The notes under the pieces were generated by a model that was given only the letters and a program-made list of their open reading frames with translations, was not told the origin of the DNA and ran no database searches. 64,000 bases of DNA from assembly GCA_001931905.2 (NCBI GenBank), contig MSJI02000549.1, positions 55,943-119,942 on the forward strand. The letters run 5' to 3'. Both the position numbers and the translations under genes were made by a program. The DNA comes from Cladosporium sp. IMV 00045. Taxonomy: Eukaryota; Ascomycota; Dothideomycetes; Cladosporiales; Cladosporiaceae. Position 1 is the stretch's first letter. Each line of letters opens with the position of its first letter. Shown one piece after another: positions 1 to 9,802 of the stretch.

Positions 1-2019
1 CAGGACGGCGGGGACCGTTGGGAGTCCACCGAAACGAAGATAGTCCCTGATGATGTATTGTCGATTCAGAAGGCTATCACAGGATGTACGGATGGTGCAG
101 ACCGTGCTAATCTGGTTGTAACAAGCGGTGGAACTGGATTCGCACAGAAGGATGTCACGCCTGAGGTACGCATACTTGTCATTTAGCAACGATTTAAAGT
201 GCTATCAAGCCGAACAAGTATTGATATTCGACAGGCTGTAACCCCTCTGATACACAAACATGCCCCTGGATTGGTCCATGGGATGCTGGCCGCATCGCTT
301 GCAGTAACGCCATTCGCAGTCATGTCTCGTCCAGTAGCTGGCGTTCGCAACGACACTCTTATCTTGACTCTGCCGGGTTCACCGAAGGGAGCCAAGGAAA
401 ACCTTCAGTCTGTCATCAAAATGCTACCTCACGCATGCCAGCAGGCCGCTGGGATGGATTCGCGTAGTCTGCACTCTGGTGGAACAGACAAGCTGGAGCA
501 GGAAGCTGGTGTCAAGGCTGGTTCTTCGAGTGCTGCAGCAGCACCGCAGCATAGCCACGACCACCATCACCATGATCACGGCCATTCTCACGGTCATGGC
601 CATGGCCATGGTGGACACGCTATGCCAAAGGCACATACATCACCCGAGGATCGACCTATATCCAACGACCCCAATGCTGGACCCACAAGAAGATACCGCG
701 AATCGCCCTACCCAATGCTATCTGTGGATGACGCTCTCAAGCAAATTGAGGAGCACACTCCGGGACCTGAGATAGTGAAGGTCCCGGTAGATGAGAACTT
801 AGTTGGATCAGTTCTGGCCGAGGACGTTACAGCTACGGAGTCAGTACCAGCTTTCCGTGCCAGCATCGTCGACGGCTATGCCATCATCGCCTCTAAACAC
901 ATGATGGTCCCAAGCACGAAAGGAATCTTCCCCGTCGTTGGAATCTCCCATGCCGAAGCCGGCAAAGGCGAAGCAGACGAGCTCCGCATAGGCGAAGTCG
1001 CGCGCATCACCACAGGTGCTCCTCTCCCACCAGGCGCGACTTCAGTTGTGATGGTCGAAGACACTGTCCTTCGCTCTTCCACAGCAGACGGCTCCGAAGA
1101 GGAAGAAATCGAAGTCTTGACAGCTGACATCGAGCCCGGCGAGAACGTCCGCGAAATCGGATCCGACGTGCAATCGGGCGAACTTGTCATGAAGAAAGGT
1201 GAAGGCATCACAGCAGTCGGGGGCGAGTTCGGCCTTCTCGCCTCCGTCGGCACGCAGCAAGTCAAAGTCTACAAGAAACCGGTCATCGGCGTCCTGAGCA
1301 CGGGCGACGAGATCATACCCCACAACCGCACTGGAGATCTCAAACACGGCGAAGTGCGCGACACCAACCGTCCCACTCTGCTCACCGCGATTCGAGGCTC
1401 CGGCTTCGAAGCGGTAGATCTCGGAATCGCTTCAGACAAGCCTGGAGCCCTCGAGCAAACCCTCAGAGACGCCATGAGGAAAGTTGACGTTATCGTCACC
1501 TCCGGCGGCGTTTCTATGGGCGAGCTGGATCTCCTGAAACCCACCATCGAGCGGCAGCTCGGCGGCACGATTCACTTCGGCCGCGTAAGCATGAAACCAG
1601 GCAAGCCGACTACTTTCGCCACCGTGCCCTTCAAATCGAACTCGGGCGAGCGCGAGACCAAAGTCATCTTCTCGCTGCCTGGTAATCCTGCATCTGCTGT
1701 GGTGACTTATCAGCTGTTTGTGCTTCCTTCTCTGCACAAGATGAGTGGTATCAGCCCCGTTGGACTGCCTAAGGTGAAGGTCGTGCTGCAGCAGGATGTC
1801 AAATGCGACACGAAGAGGAACGAATACCACCGTGTTCTTGTGTCTGCCACCTCCGATGGTCGTTTGGCTGCAACTAGTACTGGTGGACAGCGCAGCTCGA
1901 GAATAGGAAGTTTCAAGGGCGCCAATGGTCTGCTCTGCTTGCCGACCACGCAGGCGACGGTGAAGAAGGGAGAGACGTGTGAGGCATTGATCATGGGAAA
2001 GATCCTGACCGAGCTCTAG
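1..2019 (+). CDS. cnxE: Gephyrin-type molybdenum cofactor biosynthesis protein (MogA-MoeA fusion), 5' truncated
   Basis: Catalyses the last two steps of molybdenum cofactor synthesis: adenylylation of molybdopterin (MogA/G domain) and molybdate insertion (MoeA/E domain), in the cytosol. The window opens inside the gene. The first exon (1-165) reads in frame to the MogA motif TSGGTGFAQKDVTPE, a 69-nt intron runs 166-234 (GTACGC..ACAG), and the reading resumes at 235 with AVTPLIHKHAPGL. Bases 553-630 encode a very His-rich linker. The MoeA part follows from about 700: VPAFRASIVDGYAI, GEVARITTGAPLPPGA, VIGVLSTGDEI, VTSGGVSMGELD, SMKPGKPTTFATV and FSLPGNPASAVVTYQ, which are the substrate and Mg-ATP loops of the family. 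The stop TAG is at 2017-2019. The order MogA then MoeA is that of gephyrin and fungal CnxE. The missing start lies upstream of the window. Confidence 0.95.
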
Positions 2020-2259
2020 CTGGGGTACATTCGATACTGAAATGTGAATATCTTTCAAAAGCTGTGCATACAAATGGTGATAACGCCCCCTCATTCTACA
2101 TTCGCGCATCTATACAAGACAACCTGAGCCCACGTGCCTCCTTCTCTCCGGTCCGTAACGCCTTCGAATGCGATGAATAGTGGGGTATTGACTGTGACAA
2201 GGAGTCGGTGGCGCTTAACAAAATGTGAACCGCGTTCCTGTGGGCGTATGATGTATCGC

Positions 2260-3108
2260 TTATTTGAAGTCGTACGCGCCACCGCTCAGGAGAAGTCCAA
2301 TGATCAGTCCGAACAGACCAAGGACAGATGAGAAGATCTCAATAACGAGAATCTTGACGAACCTGCAAAGTAGTTAGGAATCGTGCTCACTCTCCATCAC
2401 GACAGAACCACTTACAGCGAAGGGTCCGCAGCATCGGCCAAAGCAGCACTGGAACCGTTGATGCCAACACTGACACCACAAACCAAGTTGCACATGCCGA
2501 CCAGCAACCCACTCCAGAAAAGAGCGTAACCGGTGTAATAGTTGCTGCCAGAGTACATGGCGTCGCCGCTGACCTGGCCCAGTTTGGCGGAGAAGACGAT
2601 GCTCATGATGACACCGTAGATAGCGACGACCTCACAGAAAATGATAGAGATCAAGTTCTTGGTGCGGATGCGTGGCGCCTTGACACCACCGCCCAAAATC
2701 GAAGTGCCGGTAATGAAGATTCCCCTGTTTCGCGTCTCAGTATACTCCTTTTTGCCTCTGGTCCTCCCTCCCGCCTGATCTCTTCGGGTATTCGTACCAT
2801 GCGGCGCCGACAACGGACAGGCCGATGCAGAGGCCGATGCCTGTGGTTGCCCAGGCGTAGGGCGAGATGGACTCGATGAACGCGCCGACCTATTTCCCAA
2901 CGACTGTCAGAGCCTGTCTCCCATGTTCTCGTGCATCACAGTAACGTACGTTGAATGCTTCACCCTCGCCATTGAACAGCATGTCTGCCAAACCGCATTA
3001 GCCCTCCATCTCTCCTCGTGTCCCTAGCTCTTGAGTTCCCAACGTACAGAGTCCGATGACGGTGAGTGCAGTGCCGGCACCATAGGTGCCATACGTGAGC
3101 CCGCCCAT
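2260..3108 (-). CDS. VMA16: V-type ATPase V0 subunit c'' (Vma16)
   Basis: Proteolipid of the proton-translocating rotor ring of the vacuolar ATPase. Five exons on the minus strand (3048-3108, 2950-2984, 2798-2889, 2416-2724, 2260-2362) give a 199-residue protein starting [17 protein letters not shown] and ending SGGAYDFK. Every junction is GT..AG and keeps frame. It is a multi-span hydrophobic protein. The motif [19 protein letters not shown] carries the membrane-embedded Glu expected to bind protons, and AKLGQ and the Gly-rich helices match the c'' family rather than the shorter c or c' subunits. Its ATG faces that of TOA2 across 311 bp, so the two probably share a divergent promoter. The four short introns make single-frame predictions of this gene unreliable; the splice sites were chosen by matching the family sequence. 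Confidence 0.93.
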
Positions 3109-3419
3109 GACTGGCGCGCAAATTGAAGCGATATAGAGAGTTGAGAAGTGAGGCGGATGTAATGAAGCTGCCTGTGTTCACCACCAACATGCTATGATGT
3201 CCTACAGCTTGCTTGCAGCCGGCCCGTGAGAGATGCCTGAGGCCACAACGGTTGCTTGAGTCAGCTCGCAGTACAAATAGCGCCGACGACATCATCCCTC
3301 TACACCTACATCACTCCAGCGACGACCTCCTGGCAGGCATCTTATTCATTCACACAATTTCGAATTAGCCAGGAGGTGCTCACAGTCAAAACTCGGAAAA
3401 CAGACAAGTCGCAAGCAAC
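3109..3419. promoter_or_regulatory. Shared upstream region of VMA16 and TOA2
   Basis: A 311-bp divergent intergenic region separates the two start codons. I see no ORF, RNA gene or repeat in it and no clear TATA box, so it is labelled as a promoter only from its position. Confidence 0.4.
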
Positions 3420-3892
3420 ATGGCTACCGCTACAAACACCACCTTCTACGAACTGTACCGTAGCTCCTCGTAAGGATGCCCCGTTACTACCACACAGCAT
3501 TATGGATACATATTGATTGAAATTGATTAGCATCGGTCTCGCCCTCGCCGACACTCTTGATGACCTCATCTCCTCGCGCCGCATCGAACCGCAGCTTGCG
3601 ATGCGCATTCTCCAGAACTTCGACCAGAGCATCGCAAATGTGCTCGGTGACAAGGTCAAGGCCAGGATGAACTTCAAGGTATGTCGAACCACCAGATCGA
3701 AATGTGACAAGTGAAGCGAGCTTAAGAGCTGATCATATTTTGTTGCTGCAGGGACACCTCGATACATACCGCTTCTGCGACGAGGTGTGGACCTTCATCA
3801 TCAAGGACGTCAAGTTCAAGCTGGACAACACCAACAACGTGGAAGCGGAGAGGGTCAAGATCGTTGCCTGCCAGAGCAAGGAGAAGGTCTAG
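3420..3892 (+). CDS. TOA2: Transcription initiation factor IIA, small (gamma) subunit
   Basis: TFIIA gamma binds TBP together with the large subunit and stabilises the preinitiation complex in the nucleus. Three exons (3420-3469, 3531-3678, 3752-3892) give 112 residues, the usual length for this subunit. The N-terminus [19 protein letters not shown] matches the YxLYR..S.G four-helix-bundle start of the family, followed by [18 protein letters not shown]. The C-terminal beta-barrel part holds [18 protein letters not shown]. The donor at 3470 (GTAAGG) is needed because the unspliced frame meets a stop at once. The introns are 61 and 73 nt. VMA16 diverges from it upstream. Confidence 0.95.
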
Positions 3893-4566
3893 TAGACATT
3901 CGACAGGATGTAGGCGGTGGAAAGATTAGGTGATGTGAGCGCACTGCCACGGCACAGCCTCTCTGCACATCACTTTGTGGCACTTCAGGGCCGTGGCATG
4001 CCAAACTTTCAGGCGACTCTCGCGACTCTGCTTGAGAATGGCCGCGTACACATCTGAAAGTCAGTCACTCGGTACAGAGTGGTGCTTGACGGTGGACTTA
4101 GGCTCACATCCACCTGGCCTGCGAAGTTAGAGCGCTATCAAAGCGAGGTCTCATCTTTCTCTTTGATGGAGAGAGGTCATCAAAGGAGTCCTTGAAGGGA
4201 TGGGCAAAGGGAGACACAGCTACTTTTTATGATACCCATGCAGATTATGCCAACCGAGAATATATGAACCAATAACATGTCTGTGACAGTATCTTGATCG
4301 ATGTCCTTGATATATTCCCACCTTAAATACTCGGCCCAGCGCCACGTAACACTCTATATGTTCTGTGAAATAATACGCAGAAAGCTCACATCCCTATGTT
4401 CATATACTACGTCCCATTTACTTGCCACGCCTCCATGAACGCCAAGCAGCAGCCAACTTCACCCCAACCCTAACCCCAACTTCCAACAGACCACATGGAC
4501 AGCCATGCACTCTCCTTCCGTTTCGACTTCTCACGCAATAAACTCTTCATAGTCTAAATCTCAAGG
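3893..4566. other. Intergenic region with telomere-like motif
   Basis: 674 bp between TOA2 and the EamA-like gene. I found no gene. Near 4465-4485 there is a short C-rich stretch containing AACCCTAACCCC, which resembles the telomere-type motif that can serve as a Tbf1-like or telobox promoter site. It lies about 90 bp upstream of the next start codon. The rest is unremarkable. Confidence 0.4.
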
Positions 4567-5328
4567 ATGTCAACACCAAAAACCCAATGGCTCTTCTACG
4601 CCATCTCCTCCGGCGCCTGCGCAGCCCTGAACGGCGTCTTCGCCAAACTGACAACAACCCACCTCACGACATCCTGGGCAACCGGGCTATCCCACTTCTT
4701 CGGCTTGAAGAACGAAAGTGTGGTATTTGAACTTCTCGTTCGAGGCGTACGTACTCTACCTGACCCTCTCCGCATCTCCCTGAAATCGACAACCTTGTTG
4801 TAAAGCTGTACTGATTACTTACTCTGTCCAGTTCTTCTTCGCAATGAACCTCCTCTTCAACGCCATCATGTGGGGCCTCTTCACGCGCGCCCTCACGCTG
4901 GCCAGCAGCACCGTGCGCGTCAGCGTCATCAACACGAGCGCCAATTTCATGCTCACGGCGCTGTTGGGGCTGTTCATCTTTTCTGAAACGTTGCCCGGTG
5001 AGTTGTGCTTCGCCCAAATCAACACTACTAATCTGCTCGGACCTCAATTAACGATAATGCTCCAGGTCTGTGGTGGCTCGGCGCGGGTTTCTTGGTCGCT
5101 GGGTCGGTGATCATTGGCCGGAGGGAGGAGGGGATCAAGGAGGTTCCTGGCGGTGCGGGTGCCACCGGTGTTGAGCATGGTGACGGACGGGTCTATAGCG
5201 ATGAGCCTGATGCTCCTCTTGGGGCGAGGGAGGGGCAGGGTTTGGGTGGTGATTCTGTTGAGCTTTTGGGCAGTGAGAGGAGGAGGAGTAGAAGTGCTGA
5301 TAGGAATGTGAGGGTAGCGGATGATTGA
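4567..5328 (+). CDS. EamA/DMT-like small membrane transporter (TMEM42-like)
   Basis: Three exons (4567-4746, 4832-4997, 5066-5328) give 202 residues. Membrane segments are visible at LFYAISSGACAALNGVFAKL, FFFAMNLLFNAIMWGLFTRA, SANFMLTALLGLFIFSE and LWWLGAGFLVAGSVIIG, ending in RREEG. The pattern TRALTLASSTVRVSVINTSA resembles half of an EamA/DMT transporter, the four-helix TMEM42-like type found in many fungi. The C-terminal tail of about 65 residues is polar and acidic or basic and probably cytosolic. Both introns are GT..AG and in phase. The substrate is unknown. The small size means it would have to dimerise to make a full transporter fold. Confidence 0.85.
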
Positions 5329-5708
5329 TGGAGTGAGGTTGCGACACTGCGTTGGTCGGTAAGGTATAATCATCAACTGCATTTTCGCTACGGCGAAGCT
5401 CGATGAAGTCTGAGTGCATGACGATGTTCTCGTGGTCTACTTGCATTGATTCGTTCAAAACAAAAGGAAGGATGGGTTTTTGGAAGCAGATAAAAGCACA
5501 TGTGCTACATCCAATACTGCAATGTTCGATAAAGACGACCAGACAGAATCGCAATCCATAGGCAGAAACAGACAATCGAACTGTACAATCTTCCCAAGCC
5601 ACAAGCCAACCCTTTAAACGCCTCCCAGAATTGCCCTCTCATCCCTAATATCATTCCTTAATTTCATTCCCAAATACGCCAAACCCCTCAACCCTTCCCC
5701 AATCCTCC
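5329..5708. other. Intergenic region between convergent genes
   Basis: 380 bp between two convergent 3' ends. I see no gene; it should hold the two poly(A) regions. Confidence 0.4.
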
Positions 5709-6230
5709 CTACGAGCTCTGCACCTTATGATCGCCCTGCACAGCCTGCGCATAAGTAGGCGGCACATCAGTGGACGGGCGCGAAGACTCCGCAGGCGTAG
5801 GCGCAGAGGGACCGACAAAGCCGCTCTGCTGGCCGGGGAATTGGGCGCTGGGCGTGCTGCCATTCACGGTGCCATAGCCCTGCTGCTGTCTGGGCCGCCT
5901 CTGGCCGCCGTGCGCGTATTGAGGTTGGCCTTGCACGTAGTAGTATGTGACTGCGCCGCCTTGCTCTTCGTCCGGCACTTGCTCGTAGGTGGGGTCGGGT
6001 GTGATGGCGATGATGTACCAGGCGTGGAAGAGGCCGGGGAGGAAGCCGAGCACTGTGGAAGAGGACTTTGTTAGTATCTCATCATAGAAGTTTCCTCATG
6101 AATGGTTTAACGTACTGCAAAGTGCGATGTTGATCAAACTGTCTGCTGAGCAGAGACCTCTCTTCACCCAAACCGCAAGTGGCGGGAAGATTATGGCGAT
6201 GAGGCCGAGGAGAATGTCGCTGCCGCACAT
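5709..6230 (-). CDS. Pmp3/Sna-family membrane proteolipid with PPxY tail
   Basis: Two exons (6116-6230, 5709-6052; 63-nt intron) give 152 residues. The first 50 match the Pmp3/UPF0057 family: MCGSDILLGLIAIIFPPLAV, then a Cys- and Ser-containing loop (RGLCSADSLINIALC) and a second hydrophobic helix (LGFLPGLFHAWYIIA). Plain Pmp3 proteins are about 55 residues. This one has a polar Gln/Pro-rich tail of about 95 residues with DVPPTYAQAV near its end. PPTY fits the PPxY motif by which yeast Sna3 and Sna4 bind the ubiquitin ligase Rsp5 for vacuolar sorting. A Sna3-like adaptor or cargo role is therefore likely but inferred. The codon for residue 39 is split by the intron. Confidence 0.9.
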
Positions 6231-7928
6231 GTTGAAAGTGGAATCTGGACAGTGGTGTGTTCTGAGGGTGTGTTTTCGCAGCAGAACGAAAAAGTTGGAA
6301 AAGAAGCTTAGAGTTGGAGGAGAATGAATGGCTATTCAGGTCACAGGATGTGACAATGCCGCTGCCTGGAAGATCGCGGGCTGCGTGAGCTGAAGTGACG
6401 AGATGTGGCGGAGCGCGCCGCTTCAAAATCCGGGGTACAGAAGATGCCGAGGCAAGTGACGGGCGCTAGACACATGGGTGAAGAGCAGTGTGAAGAAAGG
6501 GTAATGCCAATTTGGTTCTGTTGTTTACGAAGAGTCATTTGACGTGTGCGATACCTTCATGAATACTGTCGTACCTTCCCTCGTCACTTGCTAACTTACC
6601 GTGTGCGTACATCATCATTTAATCCCGAGATGGGGCGGCTGTGATGGAACGCAAAACCCATGCACTATCAGGAAACAATACTACATGTAGCCTACAAATC
6701 TAATGATGGCTTGGAGCCGCAGCTTGGGATTGCTTCGTTTATCTCAGTGGTAGATCTCTTCGCGACATATCGCAGCTGCTAATACTAGCATCCATAATAC
6801 GGAGAAAGATAATACCACATGTAGCTATCTCAGCGGTGAAGGCGTCTTTATGACATGCTGCAGCTGCTGGTACGAGCATACATATGACAGAGAAACATAA
6901 TACTGATGAATGTACAATAGCTATCTCAGTGGTCAAAACATTTTTATGACATGCTGAACTTGCTGGTACGAGCCCGCTAACCCACGCTGAGCTACGACCA
7001 CTTTGTCAAGCTATCTCGGGCGGGATGAAGAACAAGTCTAAAGTGAGATTCGATGGCATCGAAAACGGAGGTCCATGTGATACTACTTGATCGCCATGGT
7101 TTCGTTTTCCCAGCTTTTGATGCGGTATTTGTTTGGTGTAGGCCTGTGTGTCAGAGCAATGGTTCATCCTCAATGGTTGGAGAGGTCTTTTTCCTTTCAA
7201 GGGCATAGAAGACATTCTCGAATGCGAGGGTGGTGCGAACACGAGATTTCCAGGGAGATCCTCCGTCGTCGGCACGATGCTCTCAACGGCATAGTACTCA
7301 TTCTCGAACGCCAGTATCGATGGCACTTGCCCAACCATCTGCGAGATGGATGCTTCACGCTGCGCTCATCTCAAGTAGAAACAACGGTACTAATACTCCT
7401 TCGATGAGAAAGCATATCGCGTCTTCTCCGCCATGCTCCGTGCTGGTGTCATCGCTTCCGAAGTTAGGGGGAAAGCCCACGTCAAAGAGACTGAGACAAC
7501 AAGAGAAAGAGAAAGTTGCTGGTTCTGGGATCGATCCAACTATCCAATAACACGCTCGAGCATATCATAGAAATCGCTACAGATGTACATAACATGGGGG
7601 TGCACAGACGCAGATAAAGTGAAGTCAAGCAGTTGGCAGTTGGCAGGATGCCAAAGCGCGCGCTTGGTCAGTGACGGCGTTTGTCTGATGAAGGCTGATG
7701 TCTGGCCGTGGGGCAACGACGAACAACCTCCACCAAAAGAAATTCTGCCTTATGACACACCCTACTCTCGCGAGACCCCTCCTCCGGGCATTTACACATA
7801 CCCCACTAATAAGGTCATTTTCCGCAAACACAAGACCTCGCCTTTCGCATTGGCCTCGTGCTATTCCCATTACCCAGAAATACAACAGAAGACATCCCCG
7901 ATCCCCCTTCACAACAATCACACGAACC
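6231..7928. other. Long intergenic region
   Basis: 1.7 kb between the divergent PMP3-like and ARC1-like genes. Apart from the diverged tandem units at 6741-7000 I see no convincing gene; the short ORFs here lack start context, splice logic and recognisable motifs. The last 300 bp should be the ARC1 promoter. Confidence 0.4.
6741..7000. repeat. Three diverged tandem units of about 90 bp with tRNA-like ends
   Basis: Units begin ATCTCAGTGG at 6741, ATCTCAGCGG at 6827 and ATCTCAGTGG at 6923. Units 2 and 3 share TTTATGACATGCTG and TTGCTGGTACGAGC-like blocks; unit 1 is the most diverged. On the minus strand the outer edge (about 7000 to 6980) reads GGTCGTAGCTCAGCGTGGG, which fits a tRNA D-arm or A-box. 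No T-arm (GGTTCGA) follows, so this is not a functional tRNA. It may be tRNA-derived debris or an old SINE-like repeat. Confidence 0.5.
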
Positions 7929-9328
7929 ATGGCTTCGATCCACGTCGACGACAAGGTCAAGGACCTCATCATCAAGTCCTACCCTCAGGCCCAGGATGCT
8001 GGTGACGACCCTCACAAGCTCTCCATCACCGCCTTCCCTCACGTCGAGGTTCGTACTGGTCTTTGCCGTGTGTTTTCACCTCTCAAGAAACCCATTCTGA
8101 CTGACTCTTTCATCTACAGTACACCCAACCCGAAAAGGCCGAGATCGAGCAATGGCTCATCACCTCCTCCCATATCGCCTCCGCGACCGAAGACCCAGCC
8201 AAGACGGCCGAGCGCCTCTCCTCCCTCAACACCCACCTGTCGACCCGCACCACCCTGCTCGGCAGCAAGCCCTCCATCGCCGACGTGGGCATGTACGCGC
8301 GCATGGCGCCCATCGTGAAGCTGTGGTCGCCCGAGGAGCGCACCGGCGAGCAGGGCTACCACCACATCGTGCGCCACCTGGACTTCGTGCAGAACTCGCC
8401 CATGTTCAGCCTGGCGGTCGCTCAGGATGAGAAGATCCCCGTCGACGTCGACTCCATCATTGCTCCCGTCAAGACTTTCGACGCAAAGGCCGAGAAGGAA
8501 AAGAAGAAGAAGGAGAAGGCCGCTGCTGCGGGCGGTGCTGCTGCCCCTGCCGGTGCTGCTGTCGCTGCTGAGGAGAAGCCCGCCGAGGACAAGTCAGCGA
8601 AGGAGAAGGTCAAGGAAACCGCCGAGAAGGTCGCCGAGAAGGTCCCCGGAGGCGACAAAATTCCTGGCGTGAAGAAGGAGAAGAAGGAGAAGAAGCCCAA
8701 GCAGCCCAAACCCGCCCCCGTCGAAAAGCCCCTCTCACCTGCCATGATCGACCTCCGCGTCGGCCACATCCTGAAGGCCGAGCGCCACCCCAACGCCGAC
8801 TCCCTGTACGTCAGCACCATCAACTGTGGCGACGCCCCCGGCACCGAGAACACCTCCGAGTACGAAGGCAAGATCGTGCGCACCGTCTGCTCCGGCCTCA
8901 ACGGCCTCATTCCCCTGGAAGAGATGCAGGACCGCAAAGTCGTGACGGTCTGCAACCTCAAGCCCGTCACCATGCGCGGCATCAAGTCCTGCGCCATGGT
9001 CCTCGCCGCGTCGCCGCGCCTCGCGCCCGGCGTGGAAGATAACCATGCCGGTCCCGTCGAGCTCGTCAACCCGCCGGTGGCAGCCGAGGCGGGCGATCGT
9101 GTCTTCTTCGAGGGCTTCGAAGGCGAGCCCGAGCCCGTGCTCAACCCCAAGAAGAAGGTCTGGGATTACTGCCAGGTCGGCTTCACGACGACGGAGGCGA
9201 AGGAGGTCGCTTTCGATGTCGAGGCTGTGGAGCAGATGAAGGAGAGTGGAAAGACGGGCGTGGCTAAGCTCATGACCAAGTCGGGTAACTGCTCGGTTCC
9301 TACGCTTGCTGGCGCTACTGTTAGGTAA
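7929..9328 (+). CDS. ARC1: Arc1-like aminoacyl-tRNA synthetase cofactor (GST-like plus EMAPII tRNA-binding domain)
   Basis: Cytosolic tRNA-binding cofactor that in yeast docks MetRS and GluRS. Two exons (7929-8048, 8120-9328; 71-nt intron) give 442 residues. Residues 1 to about 150 form the GST-like docking part (GSKPSIADVGMYARMAP). A Lys/Ala/Glu-rich linker follows (about 170-245). From about residue 249 the EMAPII-type OB fold begins: MIDLRVGHILKAERHPNADS, then VRTVCSGLNGLIP and LKPVTMRGIKSCAMVLAAS, the hallmark tRNA-binding domain of Arc1, AIMP1 and the TyrRS C-terminus. The start is the first ATG in good context (ACCATGG). No catalytic synthetase domain is present, which separates it from MetRS or TyrRS. 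Confidence 0.93.
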
Positions 9329-9574
9329 GAAGTGGTGGTTTATGTCGGAAGTGAGAGAAAGAGCTTTTATACGATATCATAGAAACGTGAAAAATGAAAA
9401 AGCAATTCTAGAATCGGCTGGTTGGGAGTTTGGCGTGGTCCGCTCTCCTGCTAGCTAGTCGCAAAATCGCTTGCCTTATCTTCGCTTATTTGAATTCATC
9501 GACTTCGTGACTGCTGATAAAATAGCCAGTTTGGTATCATATGAAAGCAACACCGCCTTCCTTTCGATCCGGCC

Positions 9575-9754
9575 TCAACGACCAACCACCGGGCTCCGAA
9601 AAGGCATACTTCTCCGCCTCCTCACTGACTGGCTCGGCGTGCCATTCTCTCTACTCACACTCCGCGTCAAATCTCTCAGATCTCTCGCGGGCAATGATTC
9701 TTGATTGGTCGATGAAAACCATGCAGCCTCGGACGTGCGGCGAATTAAGCGAGC

Positions 9755-9802
<48 letters not shown>

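Noticed and set aside
6929..7001. Functional tRNA at the end of the 90-bp repeats
   Set aside because: An acceptor-like pairing and A-box exist but there is no anticodon stem-loop and no T-arm.
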